Assembly (NCBI RefSeq): GCF_027172205.1
Contig: NC_070616.1
Location: 15,614,001-15,678,000 of the forward strand
Reading direction: 5' to 3'
DNA: 64,000 nt
From: Podarcis raffonei
Lineage: Eukaryota > Chordata > Lepidosauria > Squamata > Lacertidae
The position numbers were made by a program, and so were the translations under genes. Shown piece by piece: positions 14,401-27,100 of the stretch (position 1 is its first letter; every line of letters begins with the position of its first letter). Below the pieces are notes generated by a model, which saw only the letters and a list, made by a program, of their open reading frames with translations, did no database searches and had not been told where the DNA came from.

Positions 14401-17400
14401 GTAGGGGTTATTCTGACTCCTACCAGGAGATTCCAGGGTTTCATTGAACCTGGAACCTTCTGCATGCAAAGCTACTATTTAGCTACCTAGCTACCCTACA
14501 GGACGTTAGATCTGGGCTTCCAAGCAGCTCAGGCTTAGCAAAGTTCTCTCGGTTTACCCTGTTGCTTTACTGCTTTAATTTACCTCGTTTTACATTTTGC
14601 AAGCCTCTCAGGGTTAGCATAGCAGCACAGAAAAGCAGAGTACAGGTGTTGAAAGTAAACCATCTCTGTCTGCAAACACAGACTAGAAGCTTTGCAGGTC
14701 ATCAATCTGAGCTACCTGAGGGCTCGGGTTCAGCAAGGTTCACTGCGTGATGTGAAGGAGGCAGGAAAGAGGCGGCCAAAATGAGGAGATCAGCAAAGTG
14801 GGCGGCAGGGATGAAAAGAGCAAGAGCTTTGAATCAGGGTGTTTCCCTTTCCGCTCGCGGAGAGCTGGCAGGACAGAGGACTCTGCCGCAAGGAAGCAAA
14901 GAACCGTGGAAGTCTAAATCTGTAGCCTGTCCACTGAGCGCCTTCCTCCAAGATCTGGGATTACTGAGGATTACCCTCTTAGGCCTTCCAGATCAGATGC
15001 ATTTCTCTGCCACAGCAGCAACATTGCTGGTGCGCCTTCCGCCTGGATTTGCAAGGCAAAACGCAGACTGGATAAGAGGGGGGAGAGGCAAGGAAGAGGA
15101 GAGACGTGGTAGAAGTTTGCAAAATTATGCTTGGCATGGAGAAAGCAGATAGAGAAAAGTCTTTCTTCCTCTCTCGTAACACTAGATACCGTGGACATCC
15201 AATGAAGCTGAATGTTAGAAGACTCAGGACAGATAAAAGGAAGGACTTCTCCACACAGCATGGAGTTAATCTATGGAACTCACTGCCACAGGAAGCAGTG
15301 ACGGCCACCAACCTGCATGACTTCAAAGGGAGATTGGACATATCCATAGAGGAGAAGAGGGCTACCAATGGCTACTAGCCAGGATGGCTGTGCTCTGCCT
15401 TCAATGGTGGAAGGCAGCAATGGTGCTCAATACCGGTTGCCAAAAACCACAGCAGGGGAGAGAAACCTTGTAGTGGAGTAGAAGAGTGGGGGGCGGGATT
15501 CACATCTGTCAATCAATGTACCTCTTTGGTTTCAGACACCAGGAAGTTTAGTTTGGTCAGAATCGAGTATACACTTCCAGAGTTAATGCTAAACACATTA
15601 ACTGCTAGAGGGCCGTGAAAATTTGTGTCCCGGGCTTTTTTAGACTCATCTGCCCAGGTACTGGGACGCAGGTGGCGCTGTGGTCTAAACCACATAGCCT
15701 GGGACTTGCTGATCAGAAGGTCAGCAGTTCCAATCCCTGCGACAGGGTGAGCTCCCGTTGCTCAGTCCCTGCTCCTGCCAACCTAGCAGTTTGAAAGCAC
15801 ATCAAAGTGCAAGTAGATAAATAGGTACCGCTCCGGCGGGAAGGTAAACGGCGTTTCCGTGCGCTGCTCTGGTTCGCCAGAAGTGGCTTAGTCATGCTGG
15901 CCACATGACCCGGAAGTTGTATGCCGGCTCCCTCGGCCAGTAAAGCAAGATGAGTGCTGCAACCCCAGAGTTGTCCGCGACTGGACCTAATGGTGAGGGG
16001 TCCCTTTACCTTTATCTTCACCCAGGTACTATCTGCAGCCCAAGGGGTACATTGGTTGCTAGATGTGAACTATACAGTACTGGCATTATTTTCAGCTCTC
16101 CTACCTCACAACTTGTGCTCGAATCCTGCTTGCATGTTTCCCACAGGCATCTGGTTGACTACTGTGAGAACAGGATGCTGGACTAGGTGGGCCACGGGCC
16201 TGATCCAGCAGGGCTCTTATTATGTTCTCATGCCAGGGCAACATCTCATGACTCTGGTGCAGCACTGCAATGGATACTGCTTGATGCTGAGCCAGGCCAC
16301 TAGTCCATCTAGTTCAATAGTGTCAACACTGACCGGCAGCAGTCTTTCCCCCTCCCCCAGTCCTGTTTGAAGATGCCCTTGGGGATTAAACCTGGGACTG
16401 TCTGCATGCCAAGCAGATGCCCAGCTGCTGAACTACAGCCCTTCCCCAATTTCTGCCATTCCGCACCTTTGCAAAATGTGCCCATTTGCCAGAGGAAGTG
16501 CACACACCCTCCCTGGTGAAAATAGCCACATTTTGGCACCTGGTGTGGAAAAGGAGGGGAAAACCCACAGGCACATGTGTGCAGCACATTGTTATGACCT
16601 GCTGTGCTCCTGTTGACCTCAGCAGGGCTTGCAGAGAGGCGGCCTTCCTAGAGGATGCTGCCTGCCAGATCCCAGCAGCCTGCTTCCCACTGTGCTCTGG
16701 CCCTTGAAACCTGTGGCTCTGGGTGGATGCTTATCTACTTGCCTCACAGCAGGGCTGGCCCTTGGAGAAAGGGAGAAGCCTAGCACCATCACAGGTGACA
16801 ATCCCGGCAGCATGTAAGGCTAGTTGGAAATCGGCTGCAGGTAGCAAAACACGGCAGGCAGCAAACGACACATGGCGATGTGCTGAAAGTGCAGGCACAA
16901 TCTCTCCAAAGGCGCCAACGAGGACGGCGTGCCGTAAAGAGCTGAACAGCCAGTCGGGAACTATGCAAGGAGCCTGGCATGTGGGATGCTTGCAACAGAT
17001 GCTTTGGCACGCAGTGGGGAGCTGGCAGTAGTCATGGTTGGAGGCTGTCAATGGCAGCATTTGGAGCCCAAGCAAATCAAAGTAGCACTTGCTGGGGAAG
17101 CGGGAGAAGAAATGGCAATCAACCCTGAAGCAGGTGGCATAAATCTTCTTTTGAGCAGCGAGCTTCACCATCCTTATCAACATCTTAAAGTTGGAGAGTT
17201 GGAAGGGACTTCCAAGGATCATCTAGTCCAATTCGCTGCAGCGCAAGAATCACAACTCAAGAATCCCCGAAACATGACCAAACAGCCTCTGCTTAAAAAC
17301 CTCCAACAAAGGACATTCCACCACCTTCGGAGGTTGTCCGCTCAACAGTCCAACGGCTCTTACTGAAAGTTCTTCCTAATGTTCAGTCAGAATCTCCTTT

Positions 17401-20400
17401 CTTGTCATTTGAATCCACTGGTTTGGATCCTCTGGAGAAGAAGAAAAGACGATTGCTCCATCTTCCATGTGGCAGCGCTTCAGATATTTGAAGATGACTC
17501 TCATATCACCTCTGTCTTCTCTTCTCCAGGCTAAACTTACTTAGCTCCCTTCACTGTGGCTTATAAATAAGGTTTGATTGCCGGACCCTTGATCATCTCA
17601 GTCGCCCTCTCCTACACATGTTCCAGCTTGTCAATATCCTCCTTGAACTGGGGCCACCAGAACTGATCACAATACTCCAGGTATGGCCTGACCAAGGCAG
17701 ACTAGAGCCGTACTATTACTTTCCTTGACCAGGATACTAGACTTCTGTGGATGCAGCCTAGAATAGCATTAGCTTTTCTGCTGCTGCATCCCACTGTTGA
17801 CTCATGTCAAGCTTGTGGTCTACTAAGACCCCTAGATACTGTCACATGTGCTACTGTCAAGTCAGGTGTCGCCCAGCCTATATCCTATCCAGAGCCCTGC
17901 TGGATTAGATACGCAACAAAGGTGGAATCTAGACATATATAAAAATACACTGTGAAAATGCTCTTTTTAAAAGCGTTTTGAAAAATATATGGAATTTGCC
18001 ATAAGCTCACCATCTCCATCTAGTGTCACATTTGTAAAATGCACTTAAAACGTTATATTTGCAGCTGTACAGTGGATGCTCGGGTTGCGAACGTGATCTG
18101 TGCGGAATGCACATTTGCAACCCGCAGCGTTCACAACCCGCAGCGGCGCGTCTGCACATGCACGGGTTGTGATTTGTCACTTCTGCGCATGCGCAAAGCG
18201 TGATTTAGCTCTTCTGCGCATGCGCGACCGCTGAAACCCAGAAGTAACCCATTCTGCTACTTCCGGGTTTCAGTGGGTGCGTAACCCTAAAAAACGCAAC
18301 CTGAAGCGGCTGTAACCCAAGGTATAGCTTTATAGCTGAGTCCTGGTCTCTGACCAATGCAAATGTCCCTGTGGGCTCAAACATTCCACTGGTGTTCTGA
18401 GGAGGCTCCTGGACTCAATCTCAGTCTCAGGTGTCATCAGTGGCCAGGTTTCACAACCCCTGGATCCAGCAGTGATCTGGACACAGGGACGCAGCAGAGG
18501 CACCAAAGGGAGGTTCCAGGTTCTGAGCTGACCACTGGAGATGAGGAGGCTACCCTGCCTGAGGCTGTCCAACAGGAATCCCCCAAGGAAACCCTACCCC
18601 AACTACCAGGGCCCATAGGGCCAAAGCTCAGACTTGCCCCCAAGCCACCAGACATCTCCCACTGCACATCACCAGTCCAGTGGCCCAGGGAGAAGGCAGG
18701 AGAAGCCTGTGGAATGGAGGAGGCATGCCCTTCTTCAGGTGCCAGGGCTGGTTTCTGTACCACCTTCAGCTGGCTCACCGGCAGCCACCAAACCAGAAGA
18801 AGGCGGGCCTCGCCTTCAGGACACATGCTTTGCTTAAATCTAGGCTGGATTACTGCAGTGCATTCTGCATGGGGCTGCCCTTGGAGATGGTATGGAAGCT
18901 TCAATTGGGGCAGACTTGTAGGAGCTGGGTGCTCTGAGCCTATCGCACTCATCCTGCACACATGATGCAGGCTGCCTGTGTGCTTCTGAGCCAAATTTAA
19001 GGTGCTACTATTGGTCTTTAAGGCCCGCAGCATTTGATTTAGTGCAACAGTTTACATACACAACGTAACACCATTAGGTTACAAAGTATAATAAAACTCA
19101 ATAATCAGAAAGCATACTTTTTAACATTTGTTAAAATAAACAGGTCAGCAGATATTCAACAGTTTGATTTTGTGTGTCTGGGACCGTTAGGAACTGAATC
19201 AGGGCATTTCATTCAGCCACCTCATTTTCACCAAATAAACATACATATTTTAAAGAAGCAATTTCACCATCATACAATGTTTGTTCTGTATGTTATTTTC
19301 ATGATTATATGCTCTTTTATGCATACTTGCCCATAGCATATGCATTTTTGCACACATTACTTTGCTGCCAAACGGCTTGGCAAAATTCAGAGGATTCCAA
19401 GGGAAAGTTGCATTTCAGTTCACCAAGTGCAAATGAGGTCGGTTTGCCTTTAAATGCAAACGGAATCAAATTCCTCCCCTTTCCCCTCCCCCTCCCGGTC
19501 ACACCCCCTACTCATGGGATGGACCACCCTTAAGCCCAGCTTCCTGGGAAGGGAGGGAGGCTGCAGCAGCTCGTGGCTCGTGGGGGAAGAGCTATAATTA
19601 TCTACAGAGGCCAGATTTTATTTTGGGAAGGATCTGGCCCGCTGCCCAGGCCTCTCTCTTCCCAACAGCCAAACCCAGCAGGGCCAGACCTGTTGCAGAG
19701 ACAGGCACCCAGACTGCAGAGCAGCATTCATCTTATCCATTCCTGCAGTTGTCCCCAGACACCTTTTTCATGTAGCTTCCCATGGGAGGCAGTGAGGGCC
19801 ACCAACCCAAATCGCTCTGAAAATTCATGGAGGAGAGGGCTATTGAAGGCTACTAGTCACAGTGCCTATGCTGTGGCTCCACAATCAGAGGCAGGGATGC
19901 TAAAAACCAGATGCTAAAAACTCCAGAAGAGGAGAGGGCTTGTGTTCAAATCCTATTTGCCTGTTTCACAAAAAAGGCATTTGGATGGCTACTGTGAGAA
20001 CAGGATGCTGGGATAGCTCAGTTGGTAGAGTAAAGGTAAAGGGACCCCTGACCATTAGGTCCATTCGTGGCTGACTCTGGGGTTGCGGCGCTCATCTCGC
20101 TTTATTGGCCAAGGGAGCCGGCGTACAGCTTCCGGGTCATGTGGCCAGCATGACTAAGCCGCTTCTGGCAAACCAGAGCAGCGCACGGAAACTCCGTTTA
20201 CCTTCCTGCCGGAGCAGTGCCTATTTATCTACTTGCACTTTGATGTGCTTTTGAACTGCTAGGTTGGCAGAAGCAGGGACCAAACAACAGGAGCTCATTC
20301 TGTCACGGGGATTCGAACCGCCGACCTTCTGATCGGCAAGTCCTAGTCTCTGTGGTTTAACCCACAGTGCCACCCGCGTCCCTTCAGTTGATAGAGTATG

Positions 20401-23400
20401 AGGCTCTTAATCTCAGGGTTGTGGGTTCAAGTCCCATATTGGGCAAAACACTCCTGCATTGCAGGGGGCTGGAGTAGAAGAAGAGAAGAAGAAGAGTTTG
20501 GATTTGATATCCCACTTTATCACTACCCAAAGGAGTCTCAAAGCGGCTAACAATCTCCTTTTCCCCTCCTCCCCCATAACAAACACTCTGTGAGGTGAGT
20601 GAGGCTGAGAGACTTCAGAGAAGTGTGACCGGCCCAAGGTCACCCAGCAGCTGCATGTGGAGGAGCGGAGACACGAACCCGGTTCACCAGATTACGAGAC
20701 TACCGCTCTTAACCACTACACCACACTGGCTCTTGTGGTGATGACAATAGTGGTCCCTTCCAACTCTATGATTCCATGTTCTTATGTTCTCCACCCCTTT
20801 TAAGTCAGCCTTGCTTAATATATTTTTTTTAAATAAACCAGGCTTGCTCTTGCGTCTTTAATAGCCACCAGATGTGCAACAATTCAACAGGTGAAGCTAT
20901 TCCTGGTGAAGTCCATTAGTATACCTGTCAGAGTGGCACATCCACCTTGAAGCCCTCGGGCAATTCTGTGGCCTTGCATAGGCACAATTAGCCAGAAGGG
21001 GAATTAAAACAGAGGTGGCGCCCAAGGGTTTTTAATATATTCAATTTTGTTTTCAAACTTCAGGGGAGGGGAGTCCACCAGTAGGGAGACAGAAGCACAA
21101 CTCTCACCTGCAAGGGCACGAGCCCAGCAGACTTAAGGGTAGGGAGCCTCATACATACTTTTGCAAAAAGAAAAATACTTGACTAAAGACTGAGCATGCT
21201 CAGTCACTACAGAATGTTGACTGACTGCTGAGAGGTAAAAAACAGACAACCAGGTGGGAGAAGGAATGGAATGGAAAACAAGGCAGGAGGAAGAGATATT
21301 AAAAGGGTAGAAGGAACTCTCTTGATGTCTAGTGCTGATTGCACTTTAAAATGATCAAAACCTTTTGTTAAAAAAAGGGGGGGGAAATCACATGAAATTA
21401 GACACAGAGCAGAGATGCTAATTTTTGTTGTTTCTCCCTGCTCAGCTACAGGCTGGGAAGCAGGTGAGGCTCAGAGGCAGAACACCTGCTCTGCATGTAG
21501 AAGGATCCAGAATAATAATAATAATTTATTATTTGTATCCCGCTGTCCGGCTGGGTTTCCCCAGCCACTCTGGGCAGCTTCCAACAGAGATTAAAAATAC
21601 ATTAAAACATCAGTCATTAAAAACTGCCCTAAACTTCCCTTAATTTCCAGGTAGGACAGAGAGAGACCCCCTTGCCTGAAATCCAGGAGTGCCACTGCCA
21701 GTCAGCGGTGAGCTAGATGGACCAATGGTCTGACTTGGCGTAAGGCTGTTTCCTACATTCCTGTGTCTCAGGACACCTGCTTGGCATCCAGAAGACCCCA
21801 GTATCAATCCCTAGCATCTCTAAATAGGAGTGGGAAAGATGCCAAAATGAAACCTTGGAGAGCTGCTGCCAGTCTGTGAAGACAATTCTAAGCTTTATGG
21901 GATAATGGCTCTAATACCCACACACCAAGGTTTTGTTAAGGGATCCTGTTTGAAGGGCTATATGTGATCAAGGAAATACCTCTCCCCCCCCCCCCCGTGG
22001 CCAAGATCCTTATACAGTGGTACCTCGGGTTAAGAACTTAATTCGTTCCGGAGGTCCGTTCTTAACCTGAAACTGTTCTTAACCTGAGGTACCACTTTAG
22101 CTAATGGGGCCTCCTGCTGCCGCCGCGCTGCCGGAACACGATTTCTGTTCTCATCCTGAAGCAAAGTTCTTAACTTGAAGCACTATTTCTGGGTTAGCGG
22201 AGTCTGTAACCTGAAGCATATGTAACCGGAAGCGTATGTAACCCGAGGTACCACTGTACCCACAAGTAAGGCATTCTATAGCTGTGATTCCTGCATTGCA
22301 GTGGGTTGAACTAGATGAGCCCTTCGAACTCTGTAATTCTAGGATTTTAAGTTCCAGTCAACAATGGTTTCCAGCAACATCATTTAAGTTTCCACCTGGT
22401 ACTAGCAACGTCTGTTAATTGCCCCTTGTGATTGCTCCACTGTCAAAATCTGTTCCCACCGGATGTGGCAGAGGAAGCATCAATTACAAGTTCCTTAATA
22501 TTAATTTCCTTTTTAAAAAGTGCATTATTTTACTGTCATTAAAACTTGTCCACCCTCAGAACAGAAGTCAATTAAAAGAGAGTCTTCCTTCTGGCTAATC
22601 CTACAGCCATCAACCTTGGTGGCTTCCACAACGTATAGGAAACAAGAAGATTGGAGAGGATTCAGGCAGAAGACCAGTTGTTAAGTCAACACTGCCACCT
22701 ACCGGGTAAACTCAAGATTGCTTGCATCCCATTTCTATTGACATAAGATAGAAAATGTGAGGATGAGGGCAACCGAAGACGGAAAAGGGCCTGAGACCCA
22801 AGCCTTATGAGGAACGGTGAAAGGGGTTCGGGGTGTTTAGCCTGGAGAAGAGGGAACTGAGAGGTGATGTGATAACGCCATCTTCAAATATCTAAAGGGC
22901 TGGCACATGGAAGATATTGCAAGCTTGTTTTCTCCTGCTCTGGAGGGTAGGACTGAAACCATGGATTCAAGTTACATGAATGGAAATTCCGACCAAACAT
23001 TAGGAAGAACTTTCTGAGGGTAAGAGCTGTTCAACAGTGGAATGGACTCACTTGGAAGTTGGCAGAGGTTTATAAGCAGAGGCTGCATGACCACCAGTCA
23101 GGGATTCTTCAGTTGTGATTTCTGAGTTGCAGGGGGTTGTTCAATATGACCCCTCGGGTCCCTTCCAGCTCTATAATTCTGCAATTCTATGCATCTAAAT
23201 GGACACAGGTGGCGCTGTGGGTTAAACCACAGAGCCTAGGACTTGCAGATCAGAAGGTTGGCGGTTCGAATCCCCAAGACGGGGTGAGCTCCCATTGCTC
23301 GGTCCCTGCTCCTGCCAACCTAGCAGTTCAAAAGCACGTCAAAGTGCAAGTAGATAAATAGGTACCACTCCAGCGGGAAGGTCAATGGTGTTTCCGTGGG

Positions 23401-24120
23401 CTGCTCTGGTTCACCAGAAGCGGCTTAGTCATGCTGGCCGCATGACCCGGAAGCTGAACGCCAGCTCCCTTGTCCAATAAAGCGAGATGAGCACCGCAAC
23501 CCCAGAGTCGGTCACGACTGGACCTAATGGTCAGGGGTCCCTTTACCTTTACCTTTATGCATCTAACTGGCCACATGGGTCCCAGTCAGACCTGTTTCCA
23601 CAACTGCTCTGCATGTGCCAACTGGTCACACCTTAAGGCTGTTCAGGTTGGAAAATGAAGGGAATAAATTCGGAAGAAGATTACCTCCCTCTCTCATAAC
23701 ACTAGAACTCATCATGGACATCCCATGAAGCTGAATGTTAGAAGATTCAAGACACATAAAAGAAATGACTTCTTCATGCAATGCTGAGTTAAACTGTGGC
23801 GCTCACTCCCGCAGGAGGCAAAGATGGCCACTAACCCGGATGGTTTTAAAAGAAGGTTAGATAAATTCATAATATGACTACTAGCCAAAATGGCTATGTT
23901 TGGCCGCCTCTGTCAGAGGCAGGACACCCCCGAATGCCAGCTGCTGGGAATCCCAAGTGGGGAGAATTGCCATTGGCCATTGTGAGGACTAGATGGGTGC
24001 CCTTGGCCTGCTCTTCTGATGGTCTTATCTTGCAAAGGAACTGAGAGGCAACTGTTAGGATGGGCAACTAGGCAAGCAGCCCTGGCTATGAGACAGTATC
24101 CCTGAGTGCATTATTATTAT

Positions 24121-24152
<32 letters not shown>

Positions 24153-27100
24153 TGAGAGCCAGTGTGGTGTGGTGATCTTAGTGTCAAACTAGGTCCTGGG
24201 AGATCAGTGTTTGAATGATGCTCACTGGGTGACCTTGGGCCAGTCATGCCCTCTCAGCCTAACCTACTCATAGAGTTGTTGTGAGAGCCTAATAGTTATT
24301 TACACCTCCACCCCACACCTGCCCCACCTGGAATAAATAAATTAAATAAATAAATCCTTATGACTTGTCAGCCACTTGTCGCACAATAGATGATATCCAG
24401 GTGACTTACAACGCACCTCTGAGTGCCAGCATAGCCCGAAAATACTTTAGAATAAAAATACACGCAGCTCATTGAAATCCACAAAGCACCCCCCCCCCAA
24501 TGGCAGAGACAAGGTTCAGCAGCTCAAACTCACAGCAAATGGCATCATCATAGCCCAACAAAGGTCTAGGAGTGGGGGCAAATAAGATGTCAAGGACAGC
24601 ACCAGGTAGACCTCACTGGGGAGAGAGTGTTCTATAGGCAGGGAGCCACAACCAAAAGGGCTCTGCTCTTGCTTGCCATCACCCTCTGAGTCTCCACTTA
24701 AAGAAAACACCCAGAGAAGGGTCTCAGATGAAGACCTAAGGGTCTGGTTGGGCTCATAGCCAAGGAGAGGCATTCCAGAAGATATTGGGGTCCTGAGCCA
24801 TCAAGAGCTTTGTAGGTCAGAAGCCATCATTTTGAATGGGGCGTGGAAACCTAGGTTTCCCTTCTGCAATGTGGGACACCTTCATCCTCCTCAGAGTCTT
24901 CCACTTGAGTCAGATGCCTAATGTACTCCTAATGTACTCTCTGACTAATGGGAGAGCCATCCATTACTCAGATATGCACAAATGATGTATCAGCATAGAA
25001 TAACTTTCTGAGAGTTCAACTTTCCCCCTTCCAAGGTGTCCAATGATGGATGGGAGACGGAAGCTGGGAGGTGACCTTTAGTAACATGAATTGCATCTGG
25101 TTCCCAAAGTGGGTGTTTGCACCCCCTGGGGGGCGTGGGATTGCCAAGGCGGGTGCTAAGAGGCGGGGGGGGGGCACTGGAGCTAGTATCCCTGGATCCT
25201 CAGTTCTGTTGAATTAATTCGACCAAATAGTTCTAATTCGCTTTTGATTAAATGTGCAAAGAATTGTTACCGTTTTGAATTGTGTTCTGTTATGATCTTC
25301 CTTGCCATCCGTGATTCTGAATAAGACTTTTTAAAGGTTTGGCGCCCTAGGGATGAGTTTAGGGAACCAAAAGCTTGGGGACCACACCTAAAGTGTGATG
25401 TTTAAGGGTAAGACCATTAGTATTTTGAGGTCTACTTTTAATCCACCCTGTACCTCCTGAATAAAAGAGCAGACCTTACCTCCCTCAAGGGGGTTGGGTC
25501 CAATCCAACTGGGCAGGCAAGTCACTCAAATATTAAACTGCTGAAGGGAACGTCACACAGAGGGTCCCTCTTACCTCTTCGTCTGGTGGGTTCAAGGAGG
25601 CATCGTCCCAAGCAGGGAAGAGGTTGGAGAGATGGGTGGTCAGGAGGTGGCAAGGGCGAGAAAGAGAAGGGACCAAATTAGTGCAGCGTCACACCCAGGG
25701 GCTAAGCAGAGGGGCTTTGTAGGAGCCTCAGAGTCCCCATGGCTGTCAGGACGGATGCATTTGGGCGACCAGGGAGAGCTGGCTCATTCTCCTCCCCCCC
25801 ATGAGAAACACCCCCCACCTATCCATTGCATGCATCCCAAAATACATCCATCTCAGTCCAGGGAATCCCAACAGCTGTGGCGCTTCCAGTGCAAACACAG
25901 AGTTCCCAAATCAGCTGATCCACCATGCAGTGCCTCACTTTGCCCCCTAGCAATACGAGATCCGGCCCCTGCCCTGCAAGGCTCCATCCCATGATCTCCC
26001 AAATTCTGCCCTTTGATTTCAGCCGCAGGGAGAAGGAAGGGGGTGCGATGGGGGCCGACCGCCCCAGGTATCACCACTGAGGGGGGTGATAAAATGCCAG
26101 GCGGCATTCACCGTGGGGCCTGCAGCACACCCAAGCCACGTGTCTCTCCTGGGAGTGAGGCTGTGGCTTGGGCACCCGCAGGCTCCAAATGGTCCGCCTA
26201 CCGTCTCCCCCTCAGTTGTAGGGCGGCTGAGTGGAAGGAGGCAGGCAGACTCCTCGGAGGCCCCGTCCCTGGGCACAGGGCACAAGCGCAGCCCCAGGCG
26301 CCTGACTGGCTTGCTCCGCCGCTGTTCAGCCACAGAAGATATGGCAACTCTTAGCATTTGTGTCATTATTAAGATGACTACTAGTATTACTACTAGTGCT
26401 ATTGTTTTAGTCGTCATTGCTATTAATGAGATGATGATGGTGATTGAATTATTATAGTTCCACCCATGTACAAGGCTCTGTACACAATTAAAATAAGAAA
26501 TTCCACCCTGGAGGGTATGCAGCCCCAAACAACAAATTTAAACCATAATAAATCAATGCTTTAAAATGTGTAATTCACAATCCACAGCACCGTGTATAAT
26601 AAAACTCGCTAACCAGCCCCAAAGGCCTTAGGAAAAAAAAGATGAGTTTTAAAAAGAGACTTAAATGTATGAAGTGTGGGGGCAGCCCACAAATGTTCCA
26701 GAAGACGATTCTAAAGATAATGGGAGAATGAACACTGCTGACCAGTCCTGGCCTTTTGACCACCCTTCAGTGCTGCTCCTGTCTTCACTTAACCATGCCA
26801 CTCTGAGCCACAGGAAATTCAGGGTAAATTCAGAATTGCTGGCTCTGAGTGACTGATTGGCTAATACCATTACCAACATAAGAAGAACCCTGCAGGATCA
26901 GGCCCATGGCCCATCGAGGCCAGCATCCTGTTCTCCCAGTGGCCGACCAGATGCCCCCAATGGGAATCCCACAAGCAGGACTTGAGTGTAACAGCATCAC
27001 TCTCCCCTACAACCTAATTGTATGTTGCAAATCAGTTTCTGGTTTTAGTGGGGGGTGGCAGCAAGCAAAGAGGATTCTGTCTTAGCATTTCCAGAGGGCT

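Larger units (their letters stand above)
20009..20785 (+). repeat. tRNA-Lys-derived SINE with CR1-type tail, twice interrupted
   Basis: The head (GGGATAGCTCAGTTGGTAGAG ... GAGGCTCTTAATCTCAGGGT, GTGGGTTCAAGTCCC, ATTGGGC) matches tRNA-Lys(CTT) including the CTCTTAATC anticodon loop. The tail (CTCCTGCATTGCAGGGGGCT ... GGTCCCTTCCAACTCTATGA) is CR1-like. A Sauria SINE splits the head and a MIR-like SINE splits the tail. It is not a functional tRNA gene. Confidence 0.75.

Noticed and set aside
20009-20440. tRNA-Lys gene
   Set aside because: The tRNA-like sequence is split by a SINE, has base changes in the stem regions and continues into a CR1-type tail, so it is a SINE head.
25575-25690. A larger exon ending at the GTAAGAGG donor (reading HLSNLFPAWDDASLNPPDEE)
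   Set aside because: No AG lies within reach upstream, and extending to the next AG near 25702 gives stops in all frames. The 8-nt exon fits the phases.
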